Source of the DNA: Clostridiales bacterium Firm_11
GTDB taxonomy: Bacteria; Bacillota; Clostridia; Christensenellales; Aristaeellaceae
Direction of reading: 5' to 3'
Assembly: GCA_001604105.1 (NCBI GenBank)
Contig: LVAQ01000014.1
Span: 79,290 to 143,289, forward strand
DNA: 64,000 nucleotides
In this document: positions 1 to 9,807 of the stretch, piece by piece
How positions within the stretch are numbered: the stretch's first letter is position 1
How the letters are laid out: each line of letters begins with the position of its first letter
Made by a program: the position numbers and the translations under genes
Notes under the pieces: model-generated
Database searches by the model: none
What the model was told of the DNA's origin: nothing
What the model saw: the letters and a program-made list of their open reading frames with translations, nothing else

Positions 1-3000
1 GCCATGTGATGGACGCTTGGGACGGCCCCGCCGCCATGGGTGTGACCAATGGCGTGCAGGCACTCGCCATGCTGGATCGCAATGGCCTGCGCCCCGCGCG
101 CTACTGCATCACGACGGATGATATGCTCATCCTGGCTAGTGAGACGGGCGTGCTGGACATCCCGCCGGAGAAAATCGTCTGCAAAGATCGCCTTCGCCCC
201 GGACGCATGCTGCTGGTGGATACCGAAGCAGGGCGGGTAATCAGCGATGCGGAGATCAAAAGCGGAATGGCGGCTACCTACCCGTATGCGGATTGGATCA
301 AGCAATATCAGCTGAGCATCGATGCGCTGCCGGAACCAGCGCAGGCAACACCCGCGCTGGATGCACCGCTTTGGCAGCTGCAAAAGAACTTCGGCTATAC
401 GCACGAGCAGGTGCAGGACGTAATTATTCCCATGGCGGATAAGGGCGTTGAGCCTACCGGCTCCATGGGCGCGGATGTGCCGCTGGCGGTGCTATCGGAG
501 CGCCCGCAGTTGCTGTACGACTATTTCCATCAGCTCTTTGCGCAGGTCACCAACCCGCCGATTGATGCGATCCGTGAGGAGATTGTCACATCCACGCGCG
601 TTTATATCGGCTCGGAAGGGAATCTGCTGGCACCATCGCCCGCCAGTTGTCGACAGCTTAAGCTCATGGGTCCGCTGATGACGGATGCAGAGATGGCAAA
701 AATCAAAGCACTGGATCAGGAAGGGTTCAAGACCTGTGTGCTGTCGCTTCTGTACCCAGTAAACGAAGGCAGCAAAGGGCTTGAGCGTGCTATGCAGCGC
801 ATCTGCGACGAGTTGGATCAGCAGTTTAATGACGGTTGCTCTGTGATCATCCTGTCGGATCGTGGGGTGAATGCACAGTATGCTGCGGTTCCGGCTTTGC
901 TGGCGGTATCCGGCGTGCAGGCGCACACCATACGCCGTAACATTCGTACGCAGCTGAGCATCCTGCTGGAAAGCGGCGAACCCAGCGAAGTACATCATTT
1001 TGCGCTGCTGGTAGGGTACGGTTGCACCGCGATCAACCCCTACCTTGCGCTGGCAACGGTTGCGGACGCTGTAACCCGTGGCAAAATCGAGGGTCAAACC
1101 ATACAGGAAGCGCAGGCGCATTACAACAAAGCTGCCGTCAAAGGAATTGTGAAGGTGATGTCCAAAATGGGCATCTCCACAGTGCAGAGCTATCGCGGCG
1201 CGCAGATATTTGAAGCCGTGGGGCTCAGCCGTGCGTTGATTGACGCGTATTTCCCCGAGACGGTATCGCCGCTGGGCGGAATTGGGCTGGAAGGCATCGC
1301 CAAAGAGAACGCGGCTCGGCATGAGGCGGCATATTTTGACGCTTTGGGCGAAGAGACGCTGGATTCGGGCAGTGTAATGCAATGGCGCAAGGGCGAAGAG
1401 TATCATATGTACAATCCCGAAACCATCCATTGGCTGCAACAGGCATGCTGGACAGATGATTACAGCGTGTTTAAGCAATACTCCAACAGCCTTGACCATG
1501 GCAAGGACAAAGCAACCATTCGAAGCCTGCTGGATTTTGTGCCCGCAAACGAACCTGTGCCCATCGATGAGGTGGAAAGCGTTGCGTCGATTTGCAAACG
1601 CTTCAAGACCGGCGCCATGAGTTACGGCAGTCTGAGCCAGGAGGCGCACGAGTGCATGGCGATTGCCATGAACCGTATCGGCGGCAAGAGCAACAGCGGC
1701 GAAGGCGGCGAAGATGAAGAACGTTATGAAGATGCGCCCAATGGCGACAGCAAGTGCAGCGCCATCAAGCAGGTGGCCAGCGGTCGCTTTGGGGTGACCA
1801 GCAACTACCTTGTGCATGCGCAGGAACTGCAAATCAAAATGGCGCAGGGCGCGAAACCCGGCGAGGGCGGGCAATTGCCCGGTCCGAAGGTATACCCGTG
1901 GATCGCGAAAACGCGACATTCCACAGCTGGCGTTGGGCTGATATCGCCGCCGCCGCACCACGATATTTACTCCATTGAAGATTTGGCGGAGTTGATTTTC
2001 GACCTGAAGAACGCCAACCGCAAGGCACGCGTGAGTGTTAAACTGGTCAGTGAAGCGGGCGTAGGCACCATTGCGGCCGGCGTTGCCAAGGGATTGTCCG
2101 ATGTGATTCTCATCAGCGGTTATGACGGCGGTACGGGCGCAAGCCCGCGCAGCAGCATCAAGCACGCGGGATTGCCGTGGGAACTTGGTCTGGCGGAAAC
2201 ACACCAGACGCTGATGCTCAATCAACTGCGCAGCCGTGTGGTGGTAGAGACGGACGGTAAGCTGATGACCGGGCGCGATGTTGCCATTGCCGCGTTGCTT
2301 GGCGCGGAAGAATTTGGCTTTGCCACTGCTCCGCTGGTGACCATGGGCTGCATTATGATGCGCGTTTGCAATCTGGATAGCTGCCCGGCGGGCGTGGCGA
2401 CCCAGAACCCCGAATTGCGTAAGCGCTTTAAGGGCAAACCGGAGTACATTATCGCCTTCATGCATTTTATTGCGCAGGAATTGCGGGAGATCATGGCGCA
2501 GCTTGGTTTCCGCACGCTTCAAGAAATGATCGGCCGTGTGGATAAACTGAAGAAGCGGGAGAATCTGACACATTGGAAACATGCCGATATCGACCTTTCG
2601 CCTGTGCTTTACGCGCCGGATGGCTTTGAAAGCCAACCCCGTTATGCAAGCGAAAAGCAGTTTTGGCCGCTGGGGCATTCGCTGGATGAAAGCCTGTTGG
2701 AAGTGCTGGCAGAACCCGCCTTGGCTGGCGAACGCCAAGTGGTGGCGAAACTGCCGATTCACAATACCGATCGCGCAACGGGGACTATTCTGGGCAGCAC
2801 GCTCACGTTGCGGCATGGTGAAGCGGGGCTGACGAACGATGCCATCCTCATTAGCTTTGAGGGGAGCGCAGGGCAGAGCTTTGGCGCATTCCTGCCTAAA
2901 GGGATCAGTTTCTCACTGGCTGGTGACTGCAACGATTACATGGGCAAGGGGTTATCCGGAGGTATACTGAGCGTGTACCCGCCCAAGGGAAGCAACTTTG

Positions 3001-3485
3001 TACCGCAGGAGAACGTGATCATCGGCAATGTTGCCCTGTATGGCGCAACCGGCGGCGAGGTGTATGTAAACGGTGTTGCGGGCGAACGCTTTTGCGTACG
3101 CAACAGCGGCGCGCTGGCTGTGGTAGAAGGCGTGGGAGATCATGGCTGCGAGTATATGACAGGTGGACGCGTGCTGGTGCTGGGCAAAACAGGACGCAAC
3201 TTTGCCGCGGGCATGAGCGGCGGTATCGCCTATGTGTTTGATACAGACGGTTCCTTCCAGAATCATTGCAACACGGAAATGGTTCTGCTGGAAGCGCTGG
3301 ACGATCCCGAAGAGGTAATTATGGTAAAACGCTGGATACAGCAGCATGTGGAACATACGGGTAGTCCGCTTGGGCGCGATATCATCGCGCAGTGGGGGAG
3401 TGCCGTACGGCGCTTTGTCAAAGTGCTCCCCATTGAGTACAAGCGCTACCTGATGCAGCAAAAGGAGGTGCGCAGCGATGGGTAA
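1..3485 (+). CDS. gltB: Glutamate synthase (NADPH) large subunit, 5' end cut by the window
   Basis: The large subunit of glutamate synthase transfers the glutamine amide nitrogen to 2-oxoglutarate. The frame is already open at base 3 and gives about 1,160 residues, against roughly 1,500 for the family, so the N-terminal class II amidotransferase domain lies mostly upstream of the window. The visible part begins at the conserved WDGPAAM and RNGLRPARY stretch that ends that domain. It continues through the central domain, the FMN-binding barrel ([11 protein letters not shown], then [15 protein letters not shown]) and the 3Fe-4S cysteines in [15 protein letters not shown] near residue 780. The C-terminal beta-helix ([25 protein letters not shown]) is complete. 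The stop overlaps the gltD start by 8 bases, so the two are co-translated. Confidence 0.97.
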   Translation, partial: HVMDAWDGPAAMGVTNGVQALAMLDRNGLRPARYCITTDDMLILASETGVLDIPPEKIVCKDRLRPGRMLLVDTEAGRVISDAEIKSGMAATYPYADWIKQYQLSIDALPEPAQATPALDAPLWQLQKNFGYTHEQVQDVIIPMADKGVEPTGSMGADVPLAVLSERPQLLYDYFHQLFAQVTNPPIDAIREEIVTSTRVYIGSEGNLLAPSPASCRQLKLMGPLMTDAEMAKIKALDQEGFKTCVLSLLYPVNEGSKGLERAMQRICDELDQQFNDGCSVIILSDRGVNAQYAAVPALLAVSGVQAHTIRRNIRTQLSILLESGEPSEVHHFALLVGYGCTAINPYLALATVADAVTRGKIEGQTIQEAQAHYNKAAVKGIVKVMSKMGISTVQSYRGAQIFEAVGLSRALIDAYFPETVSPLGGIGLEGIAKENAARHEAAYFDALGEETLDSGSVMQWRKGEEYHMYNPETIHWLQQACWTDDYSVFKQYSNSLDHGKDKATIRSLLDFVPANEPVPIDEVESVASICKRFKTGAMSYGSLSQEAHECMAIAMNRIGGKSNSGEGGEDEERYEDAPNGDSKCSAIKQVASGRFGVTSNYLVHAQELQIKMAQGAKPGEGGQLPGPKVYPWIAKTRHSTAGVGLISPPPHHDIYSIEDLAELIFDLKNANRKARVSVKLVSEAGVGTIAAGVAKGLSDVILISGYDGGTGASPRSSIKHAGLPWELGLAETHQTLMLNQLRSRVVVETDGKLMTGRDVAIAALLGAEEFGFATAPLVTMGCIMMRVCNLDSCPAGVATQNPELRKRFKGKPEYIIAFMHFIAQELREIMAQLGFRTLQEMIGRVDKLKKRENLTHWKHADIDLSPVLYAPDGFESQPRYASEKQFWPLGHSLDESLLEVLAEPALAGERQVVAKLPIHNTDRATGTILGSTLTLRHGEAGLTNDAILISFEGSAGQSFGAFLPKGISFSLAGDCNDYMGKGLSGGILSVYPPKGSNFVPQENVIIGNVALYGATGGEVYVNGVAGERFCVRNSGALAVVEGVGDHGCEYMTGGRVLVLGKTGRNFAAGMSGGIAYVFDTDGSFQNHCNTEMVLLEALDDPEEVIMVKRWIQQHVEHTGSPLGRDIIAQWGSAVRRFVKVLPIEYKRYLMQQKEVRSDG

Positions 3486-4944
3486 GTTAATGGGTTTTTT
3501 GGAGTACGACCGTTGTTTGCCGCCCGACAGAGATCCTTTGGAGAGATTGAAGGATTGGGACGAGATTCATGAAACGCTTTCGCTGGAAGCGCAGAAAGAG
3601 CAGGCGGCCAGATGCATGCATTGCGGCGTGCCATTTTGCAACAGCGGCATTACGCTCAAGGGCGTTGTTACAGGCTGTCCGCTGGGGAACCTGATCCCAG
3701 AGTGGAATGATTTGCTGTATCGCGAGGAATGGGATGAAGGGGTGGAGCGCTTGCTGCGCACCATAACCTTCCCCGAATTCACGGGTCGGGTTTGCCCGGC
3801 GCCCTGTGAGGGAGCCTGTACGTGCGGCATCCATCAACCGACGGTAACCATCCGCCAGAACGAACTGATGCTGATCGAGCATGCTTTTGAGACGGGTTAT
3901 ATGAAGCCCCACCCACCCAAACAACGCACGGGCAAACGGGTGGCAGTCGTTGGGTCCGGCCCCGCGGGGCTTGCTGCGGCGGCGCGCTTGAACCGTTATG
4001 GGCATACGGTTACAGTGTTCGAGAAAAGCGACCGCATTGGCGGGCTGCTAATGTACGGCATACCGAACATGAAACTGGACAAGAAGATCATCGACAGGCG
4101 TGTAAACCTGATGAAGGAAGAAGGCATCACATTTGTGACGGGTGTCAGTATCGGCACGGATAAACCTGCCGAAACCCTCCTGTCGGATTTTGATGCGGTT
4201 GTGCTTGCCTGTGGCAGCGGCAAGCCTCGGGATTTGGCTGTGCCTGGCCGCGAAGGCAATGGCGTTTTGTTTGCGGTGGACTATCTCACCATGGCCACCA
4301 AGCATCTGCTTGACGGCAAACACGCCGTACCCGCAGAAATGGACGCAAAAGGCAAGCATGTGATTGTCATAGGCGGCGGCGATACGGGTACGGATTGTGT
4401 GGGCACAGCGCTGCGGCAGGGCTGCCTGCGTGTAACACAGCTCGAGATTATGCCGCGCCCCTCGGAAGATCGAACGGAGCAAAACCCCTGGCCGGAGTAT
4501 CCGCGGACGATGAAGACGGACTATGGTCAGATAGAAGCCATCGCGAAATTCGGGGAAGATCCGCGGCAGTATCTGGTAAGTACCCGTGAAATCGAGCGTG
4601 ATGCGCAGGGCAATCTACGCGCGATAGTTACCGATAAAATCCAGTGGAGCAAGGGCGAGGATGGCCGCATGCGCATGGAAACCCTCGCTGGAAGCGAGCG
4701 TAAATGGGAAGCGGATATGGTGCTTATCGCCATGGGGTTCCTGGGGCCGGAAGATACGCTGGCGGAAGCTTTGAACCTCGCACGGGACGCGCGTACCAAT
4801 GTGATGGCAGAAGCCTATCAAACAAACCAAAAAGGCGTATTTGTTGCGGGAGATATGCACAGCGGACAAAGCCTGGTGGTTCGCGCCATCAACGAAGGGC
4901 AGGAGGCGGCTGCGGCTTGCCATGCCTACTTGAAAAATCTGTGA
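3478..4944 (+). CDS. gltD: Glutamate synthase small subunit
   Basis: This 488-residue subunit passes NADPH electrons through FAD and Fe-S clusters to GltB. N-terminal cluster cysteines are visible in CMHCGVPFC and CPAPCEGAC. The FAD-binding Rossmann motif [13 protein letters not shown] lies near residue 160 and the NADPH-binding GGGDTGTDC near residue 300. Length matches the family. The start overlaps the end of gltB by 8 bases, with the ribosome site AAAGGAGG inside gltB. No other gene follows on this transcript before a hairpin at 5005. Confidence 0.97.
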   Translation: MGKLMGFLEYDRCLPPDRDPLERLKDWDEIHETLSLEAQKEQAARCMHCGVPFCNSGITLKGVVTGCPLGNLIPEWNDLLYREEWDEGVERLLRTITFPEFTGRVCPAPCEGACTCGIHQPTVTIRQNELMLIEHAFETGYMKPHPPKQRTGKRVAVVGSGPAGLAAAARLNRYGHTVTVFEKSDRIGGLLMYGIPNMKLDKKIIDRRVNLMKEEGITFVTGVSIGTDKPAETLLSDFDAVVLACGSGKPRDLAVPGREGNGVLFAVDYLTMATKHLLDGKHAVPAEMDAKGKHVIVIGGGDTGTDCVGTALRQGCLRVTQLEIMPRPSEDRTEQNPWPEYPRTMKTDYGQIEAIAKFGEDPRQYLVSTREIERDAQGNLRAIVTDKIQWSKGEDGRMRMETLAGSERKWEADMVLIAMGFLGPEDTLAEALNLARDARTNVMAEAYQTNQKGVFVAGDMHSGQSLVVRAINEGQEAAAACHAYLKNL

Positions 4945-5004
4945 TGGCTTTGCAGCAGGTAGTGGAACCCTTCCTTCGCGATTGCGAAACACATAGCTGA
5001 TCAT

Positions 5005-5044
5005 GAGCAGCCGTATCCCCCTGCAAAAGGGGTAGCGGCTGCTC
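5005..5044 (+). terminator. Hairpin after gltBD
   Basis: Inverted repeat GAGCAGCCG/CGGCTGCTC with an inner CCCC/GGGG pair, 60 bases after the gltD stop. There is no good T run after it, so it could be an imperfect terminator or an mRNA-stabilising stem. Confidence 0.5.
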
Positions 5045-5186
5045 ACTGTTTACGGAAGGATTCAGCACTTGCATCTAGCTGTCTATGTTTCGATAGATCA
5101 GTATGGAGCACACGATGATTCCCAGCATGTTCACAAGTTTTTTACGGGTTTGGATGGGCGATATCCGTTTTTGGGCGCGTGTTTGC

Positions 5187-5215
5187 TTGAAAGCTACCGC
5201 GGATGGATGTATAAT
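5187..5215 (+). promoter_or_regulatory. Sigma-A type promoter for the DUF951 gene and lepB
   Basis: TTGAAA, a 17-base spacer, then TATAAT, ending 29 bases before the DUF951 ATG. Confidence 0.7.
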
Positions 5216-5244
5216 GCAACTATTATGCGGCGGGAGGGTTATGC

Positions 5245-5475
5245 ATGGAAGAGATTCGTTTAGGCGATGTGGTGAAAATGCGTAAAGCCCACCCTTGTGG
5301 CAGCGACCAATGGAAGGTAATCCGCATCGGGGCGGATATTAAGCTGAAATGCCTGGGTTGCGGGCGAATCGTGATGTTGGAACGAGCGGTGTTTGTGAAG
5401 CGTCGAAAGCTCACGATCACGCAAGGCCCAATCCCGGAAGCAGAAACGCTTCAGCAAATGATGAATCAACCATGA
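5245..5475 (+). CDS. DUF951 family small protein
   Basis: A 76-residue protein of the DUF951 (YyzM-like) family found across Bacillota. It shows the family pattern: an N-terminal LGDVVKMRKAHPCGSDQW stretch, then IKLKCLGCGRIV with a CxxC and RAVFVKRRK. The HPCG and CLGC cysteines could form a small metal or nucleic-acid binding site, but the function is unknown. The ribosome site GGGAGG sits just before the ATG and a strong promoter lies directly upstream. The next gene, lepB, starts 14 bases after the stop, so the two are probably co-transcribed. Confidence 0.9.
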   Translation: MEEIRLGDVVKMRKAHPCGSDQWKVIRIGADIKLKCLGCGRIVMLERAVFVKRRKLTITQGPIPEAETLQQMMNQP

Positions 5476-5489
5476 GGAGGAACCATAGA

Positions 5490-6167
5490 ATGACCAACGA
5501 CAATGAAAAAACCGTCCTGGAGGATACACACGAGCAAGCCATCCCCCAACAAGCACCGGAAAGCACGCTTGATGAGAATGCTCCGTCTGTGGCAAATGAA
5601 CCGCAAACGGCAGGGAATATCAAAAAGAAAAAGGATGTGAAGAAAGAAATTCTTAGCTGGATTTTGACGCTTGGCTCGGCTGTGGTGCTGGCGCTCCTCA
5701 TCCGCACGTTCCTGTTTGAGCCCATTCGCGTGGAAGGGCAGAGCATGGCTGATACTCTCCAAAACAACGAGATCATGTTTGTAACCAAGCCGGAGTATAT
5801 TTTTGGGGAGCCGCAGCGTGGGGATGTGGTAATCTGCAAATATCCGGGCAGAACAGAGAATTTCGTAAAGCGTTTGATGGCTGTGCCCGGGGATACGATC
5901 GAAGTGCGGTCAAACGATGTGTACGTTAATGGTGAACTGGTTGACGAGCCTTACCTGACACCTGAGCGCAATGACGATACCTTTTCGATGCAAGCGATGA
6001 CGCTTGGCGATGGGGAGTATTTCGTGATGGGGGATAACCGCGATAACAGCCATGATAGCCGCAATTACTACGGTTATGGCAAACCCGCAACCCTCACGCG
6101 CGATCAAATTGTTGGTCATGTTCGTTTTGTGGTTTTCCCTTTTGATAAGATACGCGGCATCGAATAA
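5490..6167 (+). CDS. lepB: Signal peptidase I
   Basis: Membrane-anchored serine protease that removes signal peptides from secreted proteins. The 225-residue protein has a charged, acidic N-terminal tail, one membrane segment at about residues 53-75, then the S26 family boxes. The nucleophile Ser85 is in EGQSMADTL, the general-base Lys127 in FVKRLMAVPGD, and the box E motif is GDNRDNSHDSR. I chose ATG 5490 because GAGGAGG ends nine bases upstream. The frame is open further upstream but overlaps the DUF951 gene. The unusually long cytoplasmic tail before the membrane helix is the only odd point. Confidence 0.95.
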   Translation: MTNDNEKTVLEDTHEQAIPQQAPESTLDENAPSVANEPQTAGNIKKKKDVKKEILSWILTLGSAVVLALLIRTFLFEPIRVEGQSMADTLQNNEIMFVTKPEYIFGEPQRGDVVICKYPGRTENFVKRLMAVPGDTIEVRSNDVYVNGELVDEPYLTPERNDDTFSMQAMTLGDGEYFVMGDNRDNSHDSRNYYGYGKPATLTRDQIVGHVRFVVFPFDKIRGIE

Positions 6168-6174
6168 CCGCAAA

Positions 6175-6231
6175 CATGCCACAACCGCCCCTGCGTCGGC
6201 AAACGATCGACGCGGGGGCGGTTGTGGCATG
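6175..6231. terminator. Long perfect hairpin between lepB and the DUF554 gene
   Basis: A 24-base-pair stem with a single G-T pair (CATGCCACAACCGCCCC... with its reverse complement) and a 9-base loop, eight bases after the lepB stop. It sits between convergent genes. No T run follows on either side, but the stem is strong enough to end or protect both transcripts. Confidence 0.7.
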
Positions 6232-6394
6232 TAAACCCTTATGGACAAGGAGCTGGATACGATTTGAGGCATCTTTGCTATCGGTGTTGCGCATTGCATG
6301 GATGGGAACTGCGCAAAGCCAGTGAGCACTGTGAAATGCCTGCCGATTCCAGATGAAATGACAAGCCGCACGGTTGTCGGATCAAGCAGCTAAA

Positions 6395-7093
6395 TCAGCC
6401 AAAAAGGCTTGTAATGGGGTAATAAATAAAGGGGATGAAAATGGCCGGCAGTAAATCCGCCACCATGATTTCTGATTTAATGAGCATGTTCAGCCCAACG
6501 CCGACGATCAGCAAGCCGCCAACAGCGCTCATTTCCTGTACAACCGCTGTGCTGAGCATGGGCGCAACCACATTGCCCAACAGCGCGATGGCGCCTTGAT
6601 ATACCAGCACAGGAATGGCGGAAAGCATAACGCCCGGGCCGAGGGCGCTGGCGAAAACGACGGAAGCCACGCCATCCAGTGCGGATTTGGCGATGAGCGT
6701 GCTGTGATCCCCACGGATGCCGCTGTCCAGCGCGCCGACGACGGCCATCGCACCCACACAGAAAACGAGACTCGCGGTCACAAACCCTTTGGCGAAGGTG
6801 CTATCGCTTGCTTGCGCATTGCGAACCAGCTTGCGCTGCGCATACTCCCCAAGGTCATTGAGTCTGCGCCCGATGCCAATCATCGCGCCGATTACCCCTC
6901 CCGCAACCACAGAGAGGATCATCAACAGCACGTTATCTGTTTTCAGGGCACCCGTAAGGCCGATCAGCACCACACAAAGCCCCAGCCCCTGCAAGACGAC
7001 ATCCGAAACGTTTTTCCGGAAGCTTCGCTTGAGCAAGAGGCCAAGGGAAGAACCCACAATAATGGCCGCCACATTGATCAGAGTCCCGATCAA
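6395..7093 (-). CDS. DUF554 family membrane protein
   Basis: A 232-residue integral membrane protein of the DUF554 family (YdfK/YqgA type). It opens with the family signature MIGTLINVAAIIVGSSLGLLL and has about six or seven hydrophobic segments with Gly-rich helices. The physiological role is unknown. The start is taken as TTG at 7093 because AGGAGGGG lies seven bases upstream and this matches the family N-terminus. The ATG ten codons further upstream would add residues not seen in the family. It is monocistronic and faces lepB. Confidence 0.85.
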   Translation of the reverse strand: MIGTLINVAAIIVGSSLGLLLKRSFRKNVSDVVLQGLGLCVVLIGLTGALKTDNVLLMILSVVAGGVIGAMIGIGRRLNDLGEYAQRKLVRNAQASDSTFAKGFVTASLVFCVGAMAVVGALDSGIRGDHSTLIAKSALDGVASVVFASALGPGVMLSAIPVLVYQGAIALLGNVVAPMLSTAVVQEMSAVGGLLIVGVGLNMLIKSEIMVADLLPAIFIPFIYYPITSLFG

Positions 7094-7195
7094 ACCGTAC
7101 CCCTCCTCTTTGAAACGCCGCATATCATATCTAATGATGACATGCCGCTTTGGCTGTAAAGTTGTGGTATGTTACAGCGATATCTGTATAAGGAA

Positions 7196-7220
7196 GGAGC
7201 GCGGGGAAATCCCACGCTCC
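7196..7220 (-). terminator. Terminator after rpmA
   Basis: On the minus strand GGAGCG ... CGCTCC with an inner GGG/CCC pair, followed by TTCCTT, 23 bases past the rpmA stop. Confidence 0.6.
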
Positions 7221-7242
7221 TGACTACGCTGCTAACAGCGGC

Positions 7243-7533
7243 TTACTGTGCATTTTCGACGGGATATACACTAACCTTTTTCTTGTCGCGTCCAAGACGT
7301 TCAAAACGAACGATGCCGTTTTGAAGCGCAAAAAGCGTATCATCCTTACCGATGCCAACATTCAAACCCGGATGGATATGCGTGCCGCGCTGACGAACCA
7401 GAATGTTGCCAGCCAAAGAGTATTGCCCATCCGCGCGCTTTGCGCCCAAACGCTTGCTTTCGCTATCGCGTCCGTTGCGGGTCGAGCCCATGCCCTTTTT
7501 ATGAGCGAAGAACTGAAGATTCAGCTTAATCAT
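7243..7533 (-). CDS. rpmA: 50S ribosomal protein L27 with Prp-cleaved extension
   Basis: L27 lies near the peptidyl-transferase centre. The 96-residue product begins [14 protein letters not shown]: residues 1-10 are the Bacillota-type extension ending in the FFA cleavage site. The mature N-terminus after cleavage is HKKGMGST. The rest is typical L27 ([27 protein letters not shown]). The cleaving protease Prp is encoded directly upstream and overlaps this gene by 4 bases. Confidence 0.97.
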   Translation of the reverse strand: MIKLNLQFFAHKKGMGSTRNGRDSESKRLGAKRADGQYSLAGNILVRQRGTHIHPGLNVGIGKDDTLFALQNGIVRFERLGRDKKKVSVYPVENAQ

Positions 7534-7874
7534 GGTGTTTTCCTCCCATTCAATGTATGTAACGTAACCATGTTCGGATATACTTGGGAGATATCCGTAA
7601 GTCCGATAACAGTTGTACGAAGAATCACCTGCGCGTCATGCGCTTGTTCGGGCGTGCCTTGGGGCGCTCGGACTGAAATGAGCGCTTTGGCTTCATCCAC
7701 AACGGCAGGCGGCGCGATGCCTGTAATCTGCTCGATGGCATTGACGCAGTTTTGAACCAGAATGCTCACAGCGGCACATACGAGGTTTTCCCCTGCGAGC
7801 GTATCTCCCGCGTGCCCAACACAGTCAAGCCTGGTAATGATCGCTCCTTCGCAATAAACAGTTACCCTGGTCAT
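7530..7874 (-). CDS. prp: Ribosomal-processing cysteine protease Prp
   Basis: Cysteine protease that cleaves the L27 N-terminal extension. The 114-residue protein has the family catalytic pair, His21 in GHAG and Cys33 in [11 protein letters not shown]. Its location between rplU and rpmA is the standard one. Its start shares one base with the rplU stop and its end overlaps the rpmA start, so the three are one translationally coupled operon. Confidence 0.94.
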   Translation of the reverse strand: MTRVTVYCEGAIITRLDCVGHAGDTLAGENLVCAAVSILVQNCVNAIEQITGIAPPAVVDEAKALISVRAPQGTPEQAHDAQVILRTTVIGLTDISQVYPNMVTLHTLNGRKTP

Positions 7875-8179
7875 CAGCCTACCGCGGTGATTTCCACCTT
7901 GGTGTAATTCTGGCGGTGACCAGCTTTGCGGTGATAGTTTTTCTTGCTCTTGTACTTGTAAATGATAACCTTCTCGCCCTTGACCTGTTTGACAACCTTG
8001 CCCTCCACCTTTGCGCCGTCCACGGTGGGGGTACCAATTTTCACGCCATCGTCAGCGCCGAGCATGAGCACATCAAAGCTGATGGCGCTGCCGTCCTCCA
8101 GATCAAGTTTCTCCACATAGATGGTATCGCCTTTGGTCACACGGTATTGCTTGCCACCGGATACGATTACTGCGTACAT
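7874..8179 (-). CDS. rplU: 50S ribosomal protein L21
   Basis: A 101-residue L21 with the family N-terminus MYAVIVSGGKQYRV and C-terminal KVEITAVG. The YKSKKNYHRKAGHRQNYT stretch is the rRNA-binding basic region. It is the first gene of the rplU-prp-rpmA operon and has an AGGAGGTG ribosome site. The -10 of its promoter lies about 90 bases upstream. Confidence 0.97.
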   Translation of the reverse strand: MYAVIVSGGKQYRVTKGDTIYVEKLDLEDGSAISFDVLMLGADDGVKIGTPTVDGAKVEGKVVKQVKGEKVIIYKYKSKKNYHRKAGHRQNYTKVEITAVG

Positions 8180-8268
8180 GGCAAAGCACCTCCTGAATCA
8201 TACTCGCCAAGCGAAAGGCGGCGCAATTACGCGCACTTGAAAACCCCGCTTGTGCGGCTTACCGAGTT
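8180..8268 (-). promoter_or_regulatory. Possible L21 leader in the rplU 5' untranslated region
   Basis: About 80 transcribed bases precede rplU. They contain ACTCGG near the start and GCGAGT near the end, which could pair, plus an inner GC-rich hairpin. This is the position of the L21 leader known in Bacillota, but I cannot confirm the fold. An Rfam L21-leader search would decide. Confidence 0.35.
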
Positions 8269-8297
8269 ACGTTACCATATTTTGCGCTTTGTGTCAA
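8269..8297 (-). promoter_or_regulatory. Promoter of the rplU operon
   Basis: On the minus strand TTGACA, 17 bases, then TAACGT preceded by an extended TGG element. Confidence 0.7.
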
Positions 8298-8357
8298 GGA
8301 AAAAGCCGTGGAGCAATCGGATGCAATCTGATGGAATTGTGTGTTTTTCAGACGCTT

Positions 8358-9407
8358 TTATTTATGCTTCGGTGCGGCGGTCGTTCCCTCGTCATAGATA
8401 CGGATGTTTAAAACATCATTGTGGGGAGGCGATTCGGGTTGGTTTATTCGTTGCACAAGCATACGGACAGCGGCGGTTGCTTCGTGGCCGTTAATCGCTG
8501 CGATGCTCGTCAGGCGCGGCAGATAGGGGATACCGCCATGGATGTGATCGATACTGATGATCGAAATATCGTCGGGCACGGAAATCATATGTTTCTCCAT
8601 TGCATTCATTATATGATAAGCCAGTTCATCACTAAAGGAGAAAATGGCTGTATAGTCTAGTGGCATCAGCAAGGCGGCTAGCGTATCATTTGCGATTGAT
8701 TGCTGCATCGCTTCCCAGCAGACAACACGGGTGCATGACTGGGGCAAGCGCGCTTCCGATAACGCCTTTGCAAAACCTTCTCTGCGTTCAATTTCTGAAC
8801 TGCTGGATAATACACCGGCCAAGCGCAGGAAGGTTCGATGCCCCAGCTCGATTAGGTGCCTACCTGCCTGATACCCCGCTTCGAAGTCGTCGATACGGAT
8901 GCAATCCGCTTCAACACCCTGTATCCACCTGTCGATGAGTACAAAAGGCATATGATTTTTTTTCATGATTTCAATATGCGTGCGATTGTTATGGAAGGGG
9001 AAGTATAAAATGCCCTCCACTGAAAGGGATATAGCTGTATGGATCAGCTGCTCGCCAAGTGCTTCGTTTAGTTGCATACAAAATATCATCATATTGTATC
9101 CCTGCTCACGAAGCGCTTGATCAAGATCCTCCAGTAAAATTGTGAAGTGCTGGTTATGCAGATCATTGACGATTACCGCAATAATACGGCTTTTTCCAGA
9201 GCGTAATGTGGAAGCCATCCGGTTGGGGATGTATCCCATCGCTACGGCAATTTGTTTGATTTTCGCACGTGTTTCCTGAGAAAGCCTGCCATCGTCACGC
9301 AGGGCGCTGGACACCGTATTAACGGTGAATCCGCTTCTTAAAGCGATATCTCTCAATGTAACACGCGCTTGGTTGCCTGCTTTCATAGGTGTGATTACGG
9401 TGCTCAC
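8358..9407 (-). CDS. LacI family transcriptional regulator
   Basis: A 349-residue repressor-type regulator. Residues about 15-65 form the LacI helix-turn-helix and hinge helix (VTLRDIALRSGFTVNTVSSALRD ... MASTLRSGKSRIIAVIV). The remainder is a periplasmic-binding-protein-like effector domain. It faces away from a CUT1 importer followed by GH120 and GH43 enzymes, so xylose or a xylo-oligosaccharide is the probable effector (inference). Candidate operators lie in the shared 400-base intergenic region. Initiation could also be at the internal Met eight residues in. Confidence 0.93.
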   Translation of the reverse strand: MSTVITPMKAGNQARVTLRDIALRSGFTVNTVSSALRDDGRLSQETRAKIKQIAVAMGYIPNRMASTLRSGKSRIIAVIVNDLHNQHFTILLEDLDQALREQGYNMMIFCMQLNEALGEQLIHTAISLSVEGILYFPFHNNRTHIEIMKKNHMPFVLIDRWIQGVEADCIRIDDFEAGYQAGRHLIELGHRTFLRLAGVLSSSSEIERREGFAKALSEARLPQSCTRVVCWEAMQQSIANDTLAALLMPLDYTAIFSFSDELAYHIMNAMEKHMISVPDDISIISIDHIHGGIPYLPRLTSIAAINGHEATAAVRMLVQRINQPESPPHNDVLNIRIYDEGTTAAPKHK

Positions 9408-9461
9408 CGGAATTTTCCGGAGATCACGCTGCCTCCCTTGTTCATCATTCGGTATAGTTTG

Positions 9462-9478
9462 TTAGTATCTTGAACTAA
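9462..9478. promoter_or_regulatory. Candidate autoregulatory operator of the LacI-type gene
   Basis: Inverted repeat TTAGT-N7-ACTAA lying just downstream of the minus-strand promoter at 9491-9519, where a repressor would block its own transcription. Confidence 0.4.
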
Positions 9479-9490
9479 TAGATTTGTATT

Positions 9491-9519
9491 ATACTATCAG
9501 TACAACTTGCATGCAACCC
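9491..9519 (-). promoter_or_regulatory. Promoter of the LacI-type regulator
   Basis: On the minus strand TTGCAT, 17 bases, TATAAT. It transcribes toward the regulator at 9407. Confidence 0.65.
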
Positions 9520-9600
9520 TTATACTGTATTTACAATAACCGTTGTTGATTATGCTTAGCTGAAGGCGCACATGAAATAGTATTTTTACAAGATAAACCC

Positions 9601-9630
9601 TTGACATATATGGTGCATTAACGATAATAT
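9601..9630 (+). promoter_or_regulatory. Promoter of the xylo-oligosaccharide importer operon
   Basis: TTGACA, an 18-base spacer, TAATAT. About 170 bases of untranslated leader follow before the binding-protein gene. Confidence 0.65.
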
Positions 9631-9664
9631 ACTCCCATAAGGCAAATGCCAATACCGACAAACT

Positions 9665-9736
9665 GAAACGAAAGCCACGATGAATCAAACAAATAATTAT
9701 ATGGGAAAGGAGTATCTATTGTATACCTTTCGTTTC
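9665..9736. promoter_or_regulatory. Paired candidate LacI-type operators
   Basis: The 10-mer GAAACGAAAG occurs at 9665-9674 and again in inverted orientation at 9727-9736 (extended there to ACCGAAACGAAAGGT). Both lie downstream of the importer promoter, which suits repression by looping or roadblock. The assignment is inference. Confidence 0.4.
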
Positions 9737-9807
9737 GGTAACATTGCTCTTCGGAAAATTGTCTGCACAGTTCATGAAAAACCATATCAACAAGGAGGAA
9801 CCACCAC

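Noticed and set aside
492..2816. A 774-codon open frame on the minus strand inside gltB
   Set aside because: It is antisense to a well-conserved glutamate synthase and shows no domain or ribosome site. Long antisense frames are expected from the codon bias of this GC-rich gene.
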